A stretch of 9,034 bases of DNA from Geobacter sp. UBA6169 (GCA_002422265.1 DIUB01000224.1:8699-17732); one strand, 5' to 3'; shown: positions 1-8,246, counted from the stretch's first letter. The notes: a model not told the origin generated them from the sequence alone. Numbers and translations are program-made.

Positions 1-2303
1 TAGAGCAGCTGCAGGGCTGAAGGATCCCCCTGCCAGCGCGGGTCCAGCTCCATGATCACCTGATACTGGTCAGCCGGGGCCAGGATGGTGGAGACCTGCC
101 GACTGGCATAGGCAAATGAGAGCGCATCTTCCACTTGCAGCATGGTAAGCCCCAGCGCTGCCACCTTGTCACGATTGATCGATACTTTAAGCTGGGGATT
201 ACTGATCTGCAGGTCGCTGGTCACATCCTGCAGTTGCGGCAGCTCACGCAGACGGGCCTCAAAGGCGGCGGCGCTGCGGTACAGTTCAGCAGTATCCTGG
301 GCCTGCAGGGTAAACTGATACTGGCTTTTTGAGCTGACGCCCCCCACCTGGATCGAGGGGACGTTCTTGGGATAAGCCTTGATGCCCGGCACCTGGGCCA
401 GCTTGGGCCGCAGCCCCTGGATCACCTGATCAGCGGTCAGCTTCCGCTGGCTGGCCGGTTTAAGCCGCACAAAGAAAAAACCGTTATTGACGTTCCTGAT
501 CCCACCCACCGAGGCCATAAAGCCGTCTATGTTGGGGTCGGCGGCCAGAATCCGGGCCAGTTCCAGCTGTCGTTCCTTCATCGCCTCAAAGGAGGTGCCC
601 TGGGCGGTCTCGGTATCGATGTTGATCCGTCCGGTATCCTCTGACGGCAGGAATCCCATCGGAATCACCTTGAACAACCAGACCGTCAGCAGGATCGTCA
701 GCAGCGTCACCGCCAGGGTAACCCGGCGGTACTGCAACACCAGGGTAAGCGACAGCTGATACCCGCGCAGCAACCGGTCGAAAAAACGTTCCAGGGCCAG
801 ATACAGGCGGCCGTGCTGCGGGTTGTGCGGCTTCAGAAAGCGGCTGCACAGCATTGGAGTGAGGCTTAAGGAGACAAAACAGGAAACCAGGATGGCAGCA
901 CTGATGGTAATGGCAAATTCATGCAGCAGACGCCCCAGAATTCCGCCCATGAACAGCACCGGCAAAAAGACGGCAACGAGTGAGATCGTCATGGAGATGA
1001 TGGTGAAGCTGATCTCACGGGAACCGATGAAGGCCGCCTCACGGGCAGATTTCCCCTGCTCGATATGGCGGACGATATTCTCCAGCATCACGATGGCATC
1101 ATCCACCACATAGCCCACCGCCAGGATCAGGGCCATCATCGAGATGTTGTTGAGGGAAAAACCACACAGCTGCATGACGCTGAAGGTGGCGACGATAGAG
1201 AGCGGCAGGGCCAGCGAGGGGATCAGGGTGGCCCGCAGGTTGCGCAGGAACAGGAAGATCACCATGATCACCAGACCGACTGTCAGCACCAGAGTGAACT
1301 TTACATCGTGCATTGATTCGCGGATGGTCAGGGAGCGGTCGTAGAGCAGATCGATCCCCACTGCCTCCGGTATCTGGCTGCGAAACTCCGGCAGCAGCTT
1401 TTTGACACTGTCCACCACCTGAATGGTATTGGTGCCGGGTTGGCGGTAAACCGCCAGAATAATACCCCGACTGCTGTTGTACCAGGCAGCGGCCCTGGTG
1501 TTCTCTACGCTGTCAACCACCCGCCCCAGCTCTTCCAGGTAGACCGGCGAGCCGCCACGGTAGGCCACCACCAGCTTGCGGTAGGCAGCGGCCTGCAGCA
1601 GCTGGGCGTCGGTCTCAATGGTGTAGGCCTGACGGGCACCGTTTAAGGTACCGGTGGGCAGCTTGACATTACCGGCAGCAATGGCGCCTGCCACCTCATC
1701 AATGCCGATCTGCCGCGAGGCCAGTTCCCGGGGATCCAGCAGGGCCCGTACCGCGTACTTCTGGGCACCAAAGACGTTGACCTGGGCCACACCGCTGATG
1801 GTTGAAACCCGGCGGGCGATCATGGTCTGGGCGTACTCATCAATGCTGGAGAGCGGCAGGGTTGGTGAACTGAGGGCCAGGTACAGCACCGGCTGGTCAG
1901 CCGGGTTGACCTTGCGGAACCAGGGGGGGGTGGTCATGTTCTTGGGCAGGTAGCGGATCGCCTGGGAGATGGCTGCCTGCACATCCTGGGCAGCGGCATC
2001 AATGTCCCGGTCCAGATTGAACTGGATCGTGATCCGGGTCTGGCCGATGCCGCTGGTGGAGGTCATGGAATCGACCCCGGCAATGGTGGAAAGCTGGTTT
2101 TCCAGCGGAGTGGCCACGGCCGAGGCCATGGTATCCGGGTTGGCGCCTGATAGACTGGCATTGACCTGAATGGTGGGAAAATCCACATTGGGCAGGTCAT
2201 TGACCGGCAGCTGACGGTACGAGGCCAGCCCGAAGATCAGGATCGCGATCATGACCAGTGAGGTCATGACCGGACGCCGGATAAAGGGGTCAGCGATATT
2301 CAC
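1..2303 (-). CDS. RND efflux pump inner-membrane subunit, MdtB/MdtC-like (C-terminal part outside window)
   Basis: This is a proton-driven transporter of the HAE1/AcrB type, which exports drugs or other hydrophobic compounds through a tripartite complex across both membranes. An uninterrupted minus-strand frame runs from a GTG at 2303 to base 1: 767 complete codons of a family usually near 1,020-1,050. The N-terminus has the family FIRRP motif at residues 7-11, then TM1 (about 12-29), a long porter loop, and TM2 (about 336-353). The proton-relay motif VVDDAIV carries D401 and D402, equivalent to AcrB D407/D408. The stretch around CGFSLNN and LENI-RH is closer to MdtB/MdtC than to AcrB. The relay lysine of the second half lies off the window. 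The GTG start is chosen because it preserves the conserved N-terminus and overlaps the adaptor stop (GTGA), implying translational coupling. The substrate cannot be told from sequence. The family call is secure. Confidence 0.95.
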   Translation of the reverse strand, partial: MNIADPFIRRPVMTSLVMIAILIFGLASYRQLPVNDLPNVDFPTIQVNASLSGANPDTMASAVATPLENQLSTIAGVDSMTSTSGIGQTRITIQFNLDRDIDAAAQDVQAAISQAIRYLPKNMTTPPWFRKVNPADQPVLYLALSSPTLPLSSIDEYAQTMIARRVSTISGVAQVNVFGAQKYAVRALLDPRELASRQIGIDEVAGAIAAGNVKLPTGTLNGARQAYTIETDAQLLQAAAYRKLVVAYRGGSPVYLEELGRVVDSVENTRAAAWYNSSRGIILAVYRQPGTNTIQVVDSVKKLLPEFRSQIPEAVGIDLLYDRSLTIRESMHDVKFTLVLTVGLVIMVIFLFLRNLRATLIPSLALPLSIVATFSVMQLCGFSLNNISMMALILAVGYVVDDAIVMLENIVRHIEQGKSAREAAFIGSREISFTIISMTISLVAVFLPVLFMGGILGRLLHEFAITISAAILVSCFVSLSLTPMLCSRFLKPHNPQHGRLYLALERFFDRLLRGYQLSLTLVLQYRRVTLAVTLLTILLTVWLFKVIPMGFLPSEDTGRINIDTETAQGTSFEAMKERQLELARILAADPNIDGFMASVGGIRNVNNGFFFVRLKPASQRKLTADQVIQGLRPKLAQVPGIKAYPKNVPSIQVGGVSSKSQYQFTLQAQDTAELYRSAAAFEARLRELPQLQDVTSDLQISNPQLKVSINRDKVAALGLTMLQVEDALSFAYASRQVSTILAPADQYQVIMELDPRWQGDPSALQLL

Positions 2304-3412
2304 TGCTGCTGTTTTCCAGTGCTCGCTGGTGCGCTCATGGTGACACCAGCCCCGGGGGTCAACCGCAGCTGACCGTCAACCACCACAATCTCTCCAGCGT
2401 TCACCCCTTTTTCAATCACCAGTTCTCCCTCACCGGCCGGTGCGGTCACTACCTGACGCAACTCAGCCTGCTGCTCCCTGTTTACCACGTAGAGATACTC
2501 TCCCTGCTGGCCCTGCTGCACTGCCGGGGAAGGCACGACCACAACATTCGGGCGGCTGTTCAGGGTCAGCACCACGTCGACAAACTGGCCCGGCCAGAGC
2601 CGGCGTGAACGGTTCTCAAACAGCCCCTTCAGCCTGATGGTACCGGTGGCCGGGTTAGCCGTGTTGTCCAGAAAGCTGATGGTGCCGGTTTCCGGTGCGC
2701 CGCCGTCCTGGGGCAGCACTGCCTTAACCTTGAGCTGCCCGCCTGCCAGGGCCCGCTTCAGCTCAGCCATCCGCTTCTCCGGAAGATTGAAAGAAACATA
2801 GGCAGGGCTGATCTGATTGACCGTCAGGATAGCCTGATCATTCGCCTTGACCAGATTACCGGCATGGAGACCGATTGAACCGGTACGGCCGCTGATCGGC
2901 GAGCGGATCGCGCAGTAGCCCAGCTGGATTCTGGCATTGGCCACTGCCGCCCGGTCTGCAGCCACTGCAGCGGCCAGGGACTCGGCATTGGCCTGCAGTT
3001 GATCGTGCTGATCATGGGTAACGATCCCCTCTTTGAGCAGCCCTTCATACCGTCTGGCCTGATCAGCTGCAAAGCGGGCCTGGGCCTGGGACTTTGCCAG
3101 TGCTGCCTCGGTTTGTCGCAGCACGGCCTGAAACGGCTCCGGGTCGATTGTGATCAAGAGATCCCCTTGCCGCACTTCACTTCCCTCAGCCACATGAATC
3201 CGGCTGATCTGACCGCTCACCTGGGCCTTGAGCGCCACTGAACTGAATGGTTCCACCGTACCGATCGCCCTGACCTGCACCGGCACGGTCTTCTGGATCG
3301 CCTGGACCGTCCTGACCGGCACGGCCGGCTTCCCCTTCGGCTTTTCTTTCTGCTCTGCACAAGCGGTCGGCAGGAACAACGCAAACCAGAGCAGATACGC
3401 TATCCGTTTCAT
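2300..3412 (-). CDS. RND efflux periplasmic adaptor (membrane fusion protein), MdtA-like
   Basis: This 370-residue adaptor joins an RND pump to an outer-membrane channel in the periplasm. A hydrophobic signal segment covers residues 4-16. It is followed by A17-C18-A19, which could be a signal peptidase I site or a weak lipobox with Cys18 as lipid anchor. Next come the first lipoyl half (about 57-93, with VSGQI and EGSEVRQGDLL), an alpha-helical hairpin rich in Ala and Gln (about 94-165), the second lipoyl half starting at RSPISGRTG (170-178), a beta-barrel (about 202-285, with ATGTIRLKG and the PGQFV turn) and a membrane-proximal domain (about 288-360). Total length fits the family. The start at 3412 is chosen because the signal peptide begins there. 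The same frame stays open upstream to 3913, but that part is antisense to mutS and unlike any adaptor. The upstream ribosome site is weak (AGACGAG-like). The gene leads the operon and overlaps the pump gene by four bases. Confidence 0.95.
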   Translation of the reverse strand: MKRIAYLLWFALFLPTACAEQKEKPKGKPAVPVRTVQAIQKTVPVQVRAIGTVEPFSSVALKAQVSGQISRIHVAEGSEVRQGDLLITIDPEPFQAVLRQTEAALAKSQAQARFAADQARRYEGLLKEGIVTHDQHDQLQANAESLAAAVAADRAAVANARIQLGYCAIRSPISGRTGSIGLHAGNLVKANDQAILTVNQISPAYVSFNLPEKRMAELKRALAGGQLKVKAVLPQDGGAPETGTISFLDNTANPATGTIRLKGLFENRSRRLWPGQFVDVVLTLNSRPNVVVVPSPAVQQGQQGEYLYVVNREQQAELRQVVTAPAGEGELVIEKGVNAGEIVVVDGQLRLTPGAGVTMSAPASTGKQQQ

Positions 3413-3447
3413 AGATACTCGTCTTTCATGAAAACCAGAGATTTCCT

Positions 3448-3477
3448 CATATACCACTATGCCCCGCTTCCTTGCAA
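3448..3477 (-). promoter_or_regulatory. Candidate sigma70-type promoter for the efflux operon
   Basis: Reading the minus strand, TTGCAA (3477-3472) is followed after 18 bp by TATATG (3453-3448). Each hexamer matches the sigma70 consensus at four of six positions. Transcription would start near 3440, leaving a leader of about 28 bases before the adaptor ATG at 3412. This is a pattern match only, and weak promoters of this kind occur by chance. Confidence 0.3.
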
Positions 3478-3501
3478 TGCCAAGTGGCGCTGTGGTACAA
3501 C
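3472..3501 (+). promoter_or_regulatory. Candidate promoter for mutS sharing the TTGCAA hexamer
   Basis: On the plus strand, the same palindromic TTGCAA (3472-3477) is followed after 18 bp by TACAAC (3496-3501), again four of six matches in each hexamer. Transcription would begin near 3508, essentially at the mutS ATG (3509), so a transcript from here would be nearly leaderless. That is consistent with the lack of a visible Shine-Dalgarno in front of mutS. It is a weak match, and an upstream promoter inside the start of the adaptor gene is equally possible. Confidence 0.2.
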
Positions 3502-3509
3502 CGGCGCCA
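3485..3509 (+). other. Inverted repeat overlapping the mutS start codon
   Basis: TGGCGC (3485-3490) and GCGCCA (3504-3509) are perfect inverted arms around a 13-base loop. A second short pair, GGT (3494-3496) and ACC (3500-3502), nests inside it. The last base of the right arm is the A of the mutS ATG. If transcription starts upstream, the hairpin could hide the start codon; as DNA it could be an operator. No function is proven, and a six-base GC-rich stem can arise by chance. Confidence 0.35.
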
Positions 3510-6124
3510 TGAGCAACCCTTCCCTCCAAACCCCCATGATGAAGCAATATCTGGAGATCAAGGCCCGGCACCCGGAGAGCATCCTGTTCTTCAGGATGGG
3601 TGATTTCTACGAGATGTTCCTGGATGACGCCCTGATTGCAGCCCGCATCCTGGATATCACGCTTACCTCCCGCAACAAGAACAGTGCTGACGAGATTCCG
3701 TTCTGCGGGGTGCCGTTTCACTCGGCCCAGCCATACATCGCCCGGCTGGTTGAGGCAGGCCACCGGGTGGCGATCTGCGAGCAGGTGGAAGACCCCAGGC
3801 AGGCCAAGGGGATCGTCAAGCGTGATGTGGTCAAGGTGGTAACCCCGGCCCTGGTGACCGAGAGCGAAAGCCTGACCCCGGATGAGAACAGTTACCTTTT
3901 GGCACTCTGCCAACAGGACGGACGCTGGGGTTGTGCCTGGCTGGATCTTTCCACCGGTGAATTCAAGGCATCGGAAGAAGAGAGCCGGACCGGCGCTGCT
4001 GCCATGCTGGCTGCAATCGGCCCACGGGAACTGCTGCTGGCGGAAGCGCTACGCAAGGAACTGCCCGATGAGCTGGGGCTGCTGCATGGTGAACGTCCCC
4101 GCTCCGGCGTGGCAGACTGGGTGCTGGACAAGGATTACTGCTCCGGCCTGATCTGCAACCGCTTCGGTATCGCCTCACCGGATGCCTTTGGCATGGATGG
4201 CCTGCCGCTGGCCCTGCTGGCAATCGGGATGGTGCTGCACTACCTGCAGGAAAACCGCCATGCCGCCCTGCCCCACCTGCGGGACATCAGCATTGTGCGC
4301 CGCAACGACTTTCTGGCCCTTGATCCGGCCACCCGTCGCAATCTTGAGCTGACCGCCACCATGATTGACAACAAGAAGTCCGGCTCGCTGCTGGGCTGTC
4401 TGGATCGCACCGCAACCGCCATGGGGGCCCGCAGCCTCAAGCAGTGGCTTTCCTATCCGCTGGTGCAGGTGGATCTGATCCGCCAGCGGCTCTCAGCAGT
4501 GGAAGAGCTGGTGGAGCAGGGGCTGCTGCGAGATCAATTGAACGGCCTGCTGAAAGGGATGCATGATCTGGAGCGGCTCAATGGCCGGATCAGCATGGCT
4601 GGAGCCGGTGGTCGTGACCTGCGTGCCCTGCATGACTCACTGGATCGGATTCCCGGCCTGCGGGATGCCCTGGTGGGGGTGGAAGCGCCGCTGCTCTGCA
4701 GACTGCTGGAGCAGCTTGACCCGCTGGATGACCTGCGGGAGCTGATCAATTCTGCCATCTCGCCCACGCCGCCTTTTTCACTGCGTGAAGGGGGAATCAT
4801 CGCCGATGGCTATAACGCTGAACTGGATAAACTGCGTTCAATCAGCCGGGAAGGCAAAGGGTACATTGCCCGGCTGGAGGCCCAGGAGCGGGAGCGTACC
4901 GGGATCTCATCGCTCAAGATCCGCTACAACAAGGTCTTTGGCTACTACATTGAGGTAACCAAGACCAACCTTGCCAGTGTGCCGGCTGATTACATCAGGC
5001 GTCAGACCATTGCCACCGGCGAGCGCTACATCACCGAAGAGCTGAAAAACTACGAAGAGAAGGTACTGGGGGCCGAAGACCGGATCTGCGAGTTGGAGTA
5101 TACCCTGTTCCAGCAGGTGCGGGAAACCGCGGCAGGCAACGGAGCCCGCATCAGCCGCACGGCATCAGCCGTTGCCAGCCTGGATGTACTGGCAAGCCTG
5201 GCAGTTGTGGCAGTGGAGCGCAACTACTGCAAGCCGACCGTGGATGACAGCGACCAGTTGGAGATCATTGAAGGCCGCCACCCGGTGGTGGAGGCGATGA
5301 ACCTGGGGGAGCGTTTTGTTCCCAATGATACCCGGCTGGATGGCGAGGCCAACCAGATCCTGATGATCACCGGCCCCAACATGGCCGGTAAATCCACCTA
5401 CATGCGCCAGGTGGCCCTGATCACCCTGATGGCTCAGGCTGGTTCATTTGTGCCGGCCAGCGCTGCAACCATCGGGATTGCCGACCGGATCTTTACCCGG
5501 GTCGGGGCAGGCGACAATCTGGCCAAAGGGCAATCAACCTTTATGGTGGAGATGATGGAGACCGCCCATATCCTGCGCACAGCCAGCAATAAAAGCCTGG
5601 TGGTGCTGGATGAGATCGGTCGCGGCACCTCCACCTTTGACGGCCTCTCCATTGCCTGGGCCGTGGCGGAATTTCTGCACGATGATCAGACCTGCCGCCC
5701 CCGCACCCTGTTTGCCACCCACTACCACGAACTGGCTGATCTGGCTGCCACCCGCGAGCGGATCACCAACCTGACCGTGGCGGTGAAAGAGTGGAACGAT
5801 CAGGTCATCTTCCTGCGTACCATCATCCCCGGAGCTGCCTCCCACTCCTACGGTATTCAGGTGGCCCGCCTGGCAGGCATGCCCCGCGATGTGATCGAGC
5901 GGGCCAAAGAGGTACTCAAGACCCTGGAAGAAGGGGAGTTTGAACAGGGCTCACCCCGTCTGTCCAAGAGCAGCATTTCCCCGCCCGACAGCGGGTCTGC
6001 CCAGTTTACCTTATTTGAGCAACAGGGGGATCTGCTGCGGGAGCGGTTGAAAAAACTGAATATTAATGCTATGACACCACTGGAAGCCTTGAATCTGCTT
6101 GATGATCTGAAGAAAATGGTGTGA
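3509..6124 (+). CDS. mutS: DNA mismatch repair protein MutS
   Basis: MutS binds mispaired or unpaired bases and uses ATP to recruit MutL. The chosen start gives 871 residues, typical for the family. The mismatch-reading motif GDFYE sits near the N-terminus, with the intercalating Phe33 and Glu35 (E. coli Phe36/Glu38). Connector, lever and clamp regions follow. The ATPase domain has Walker A GPNMAGKST (622-630, Lys628), a GQSTFM segment, Walker B with D701-E702, and the THYHE motif. Near the C-terminus, QFTLF (832-836) fits a sliding-clamp binding motif. The final TPLEALNLLDDLKK segment resembles the MutS oligomerisation end. An in-frame ATG at 3428 would add 27 residues unlike MutS, so 3509 is preferred, although no good ribosome site precedes either. 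The stop overlaps the start of the amidase gene. All key residues are present, so the gene looks functional. Confidence 0.98.
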   Translation: MSNPSLQTPMMKQYLEIKARHPESILFFRMGDFYEMFLDDALIAARILDITLTSRNKNSADEIPFCGVPFHSAQPYIARLVEAGHRVAICEQVEDPRQAKGIVKRDVVKVVTPALVTESESLTPDENSYLLALCQQDGRWGCAWLDLSTGEFKASEEESRTGAAAMLAAIGPRELLLAEALRKELPDELGLLHGERPRSGVADWVLDKDYCSGLICNRFGIASPDAFGMDGLPLALLAIGMVLHYLQENRHAALPHLRDISIVRRNDFLALDPATRRNLELTATMIDNKKSGSLLGCLDRTATAMGARSLKQWLSYPLVQVDLIRQRLSAVEELVEQGLLRDQLNGLLKGMHDLERLNGRISMAGAGGRDLRALHDSLDRIPGLRDALVGVEAPLLCRLLEQLDPLDDLRELINSAISPTPPFSLREGGIIADGYNAELDKLRSISREGKGYIARLEAQERERTGISSLKIRYNKVFGYYIEVTKTNLASVPADYIRRQTIATGERYITEELKNYEEKVLGAEDRICELEYTLFQQVRETAAGNGARISRTASAVASLDVLASLAVVAVERNYCKPTVDDSDQLEIIEGRHPVVEAMNLGERFVPNDTRLDGEANQILMITGPNMAGKSTYMRQVALITLMAQAGSFVPASAATIGIADRIFTRVGAGDNLAKGQSTFMVEMMETAHILRTASNKSLVVLDEIGRGTSTFDGLSIAWAVAEFLHDDQTCRPRTLFATHYHELADLAATRERITNLTVAVKEWNDQVIFLRTIIPGAASHSYGIQVARLAGMPRDVIERAKEVLKTLEEGEFEQGSPRLSKSSISPPDSGSAQFTLFEQQGDLLRERLKKLNINAMTPLEALNLLDDLKKMV

Positions 6125-7410
6125 TGATCCGATCCCGCTCCCTCATACTGCTGCTGCTTGCCCTGCTAAGCTTGGCGTTCTTTGTACCGGCTGAGCTGCA
6201 TGCGGCCCGTGACCAGAAAAAACCATCCAGAAACGTTCAACCTTCCTTGCCGTTGCAGCCGGCCCAGGTGCTTGAGCTGAAGCACTGGTCAAACCCGGAC
6301 TACACCAGAATCGCCATTGCCCTGGAACGGGACGTAACCTGGGAAAGCCATGAGCTTGACAAAGGGGCAGATCGCAGCGGCAAGCCGGGGCGGGTCTTTA
6401 TTGATCTGCACAACACCCGGCTGGGGGCCGGTATCCGTGACATCACCATTGGTGACGGTCTGTTGAAGGGAGTGCGGGCAGCCCTGTTCAAACCGGGAGT
6501 GGTACGGGTAGTGCTGGACACCGACAACATCAAAGACTACAAGATCTTCCCCCTCTCCGACCCGGCCCGTTTGATCATCGATGTCCGGGGACAACGCCGC
6601 ACCGAAATCAGCCGGTCAGAAGAGACCCTGACCGCCCTTGACCATGAGATCAGCAGCATCACCACCAAGCCCCCTGCCCGCGAAGAAAAACAGCCGGAGC
6701 ATGCTGTGAAGCCAACGCACAAAAAACCGGCCATCGCAAAGATACGTAGAATTGTGATTGATCCGGGCCACGGCGGCCATGATCCCGGTGCGGTCGGCTC
6801 CTCGGGGCTGCAGGAAAAAGATGTGGTGCTGTCAATCGGCCTAAAGTTGCGGGACAGGCTTAAGGAAAAACTGGGGCTTGATGTGATTATGACCCGTTCT
6901 ACCGATATCTTTATACCGCTGGAAGAACGAACCGCCATTGCCAACAAGGTTAATGCCGACCTGTTTATCTCCATCCACGCCAATGCCGCGCCCAACCGTA
7001 ACGCAGCCGGCATCGAGACCTACTACCTGAACCTGGCCAAGACCGAGAAAGTGGCCCAACTGGCTGCCAAGGAGAACGGCACCTCACTGGAAAAAGTCAG
7101 CACTCTGCAGGCGATCCTGTTTGATCTGATGGCCAACTACAAACTGAATGACTCGGCCCACCTGGCAGAAGAGGTCCAGAAGTCGCTCTACAAGGCGCTC
7201 AAGGAAAAATTTCCGGACACCAAGAGCCTCGGGGTCAAGCAGGGTCCGTTCTATGTGCTGGTGGGTGCCACCATGCCCAGCATCCTGGTTGAAACCGCCT
7301 TTCTCAGTAACGTCACTGAAGAAAGCCGTCTGAAAGACACCGCCTTTCACACCCGGGCTGCCGAGGGGATCCTGAACGGTATTCAGGCCTATATCTCCGC
7401 CCTCAACTGA
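6124..7410 (+). CDS. N-acetylmuramoyl-L-alanine amidase (AMIN + Amidase_3), AmiC-like
   Basis: This secreted zinc amidase cuts the bond between N-acetylmuramic acid and the peptide stem, typically to separate daughter cells at the septum. Numbering from the ATG at 6124 (428 residues), a basic N-terminus and a Leu-rich segment form a signal peptide with likely cleavage after LHA near residue 27. An AMIN domain (about 48-140) should target it to peptidoglycan. A charged, proline-containing linker (about 150-200) leads to the Amidase_3 domain (about 203-425). Its zinc ligands are visible as His216 (DPGHGG), Glu231 (LQEKD) and His285 (SIHAN), with catalytic Glu390 (VETAF). All are intact. The start is ambiguous: a GTG at 6121 immediately precedes the ATG, and the mutS TGA (6122-6124) overlaps both. 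A GAAGA at 6109-6113 could serve either. The gene ends on the rsmI start. LytM-type activators are not in the window. Confidence 0.95.
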   Translation: MIRSRSLILLLLALLSLAFFVPAELHAARDQKKPSRNVQPSLPLQPAQVLELKHWSNPDYTRIAIALERDVTWESHELDKGADRSGKPGRVFIDLHNTRLGAGIRDITIGDGLLKGVRAALFKPGVVRVVLDTDNIKDYKIFPLSDPARLIIDVRGQRRTEISRSEETLTALDHEISSITTKPPAREEKQPEHAVKPTHKKPAIAKIRRIVIDPGHGGHDPGAVGSSGLQEKDVVLSIGLKLRDRLKEKLGLDVIMTRSTDIFIPLEERTAIANKVNADLFISIHANAAPNRNAAGIETYYLNLAKTEKVAQLAAKENGTSLEKVSTLQAILFDLMANYKLNDSAHLAEEVQKSLYKALKEKFPDTKSLGVKQGPFYVLVGATMPSILVETAFLSNVTEESRLKDTAFHTRAAEGILNGIQAYISALN

Positions 7411-8246
7411 TGGCCGGCACCCTCTCTATCGTTGCTACCCCGATCGGAAACCTGGAAGATATGACCTTCCGGGCGGTACGCACCCTCAAAGAGGTTGATC
7501 TGATTGCCGCTGAAGATACCCGCCACTCTCGTAAACTGCTGGCCCACTTCGGCATTACCACCCGGCTTACCTCCTACTACGATCACAACCAGGCGCTGAA
7601 AGGAGAGCAAATTATCGCTGCCCTGCTGCAGGGCAAGCAGGTGGCCCTGATCTCTGATGCCGGCACCCCCTGCATCTCCGACCCCGGCTATCAGCTGGTA
7701 CGAGACGCCCTGGCCGCCGGGATCAGGGTGGTGCCTATTCCCGGCGCCTGTGCCGCCGTGGCGGCGCTGGCCATGGCCGGACTCCCCACCGACAGCTTTA
7801 CCTTTGCCGGTTTTCCGCCGAATAAAGAAGGGAAACGCCGTGGTTTTCTGGCCTCTCTCGCTTCGGCCCGCGGCACCGTGGTGCTGTACGAGGCACCCCA
7901 CCGCGTTGCTGCCACGCTGGCAGACATTGCCGCAGTGTTGGGCGAACGGCAGGTGGTGGTTGCCCGTGAACTGACCAAGCTGTATGAAGAGGCCCTGCAC
8001 GGTACCGCCGGTCAGGTACGGGAGCTGGTTCAGGATGGTCGGGAACGGGGCGAGGTAGTGATCCTGATCGCTCCGGCTGATGAACAATCGCAGAACAGCA
8101 CCGGACCTTTACCCGAAGAGCTGCTGCTGCAGGCCCTGCAGCAAGGGCACAGCGTAAAAGAGGCAGCAGCCCTGGTTGCTGCAGCCACCGGTCTGCCCAG
8201 GCGGGATCTGTACGCCCAGGCACTTCTCTTACGTAACAAAAGCTAA
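7410..8246 (+). CDS. rsmI: 16S rRNA (cytidine-1402-2'-O)-methyltransferase RsmI
   Basis: RsmI uses S-adenosylmethionine to methylate the 2'-hydroxyl of C1402 in the decoding centre of 16S rRNA, together with the N4 methyltransferase RsmH. The 278-residue protein belongs to the tetrapyrrole methylase fold. Family motifs appear in order: VATPIGNLED (8-17), AAEDTRHSRKLL (33-44), ISDAGTPCISDPG (81-93), PIPGACAA (109-116, SAM-binding region), GFPP (134-137), LYEAPHR (159-165) and ARELTKLYEE (185-194). The C-terminal helices (about 236-275) match the small domain often found at the end of RsmI. Length is normal. The ATG at 7410 shares its A with the amidase stop (TGATG). No strong ribosome site is visible, so it is probably translated by coupling from the amidase gene. 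No oddities were seen. Confidence 0.97.
   Translation: MAGTLSIVATPIGNLEDMTFRAVRTLKEVDLIAAEDTRHSRKLLAHFGITTRLTSYYDHNQALKGEQIIAALLQGKQVALISDAGTPCISDPGYQLVRDALAAGIRVVPIPGACAAVAALAMAGLPTDSFTFAGFPPNKEGKRRGFLASLASARGTVVLYEAPHRVAATLADIAAVLGERQVVVARELTKLYEEALHGTAGQVRELVQDGRERGEVVILIAPADEQSQNSTGPLPEELLLQALQQGHSVKEAAALVAAATGLPRRDLYAQALLLRNKS

Noticed and set aside
135..2169. Several plus-strand open frames across the pump region
   Set aside because: All are shadows of the continuous minus-strand RND pump frame, which carries conserved motifs throughout.
3413..3913. A 167-codon upstream extension of the adaptor reading frame on the minus strand
   Set aside because: It lies antisense to the start of mutS, does not resemble an adaptor, and would bury the clear signal peptide that begins at 3412.
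6537..7013. A 158-residue minus-strand open frame over the amidase gene
   Set aside because: Ser/Arg-rich composition typical of the antisense of coding sequence, with no family motifs.
7389..8087. A 232-residue minus-strand open frame over rsmI
   Set aside because: It is antisense to an unambiguous rsmI, has low-complexity composition and no recognisable domain; long antisense frames are common in GC-rich genes.
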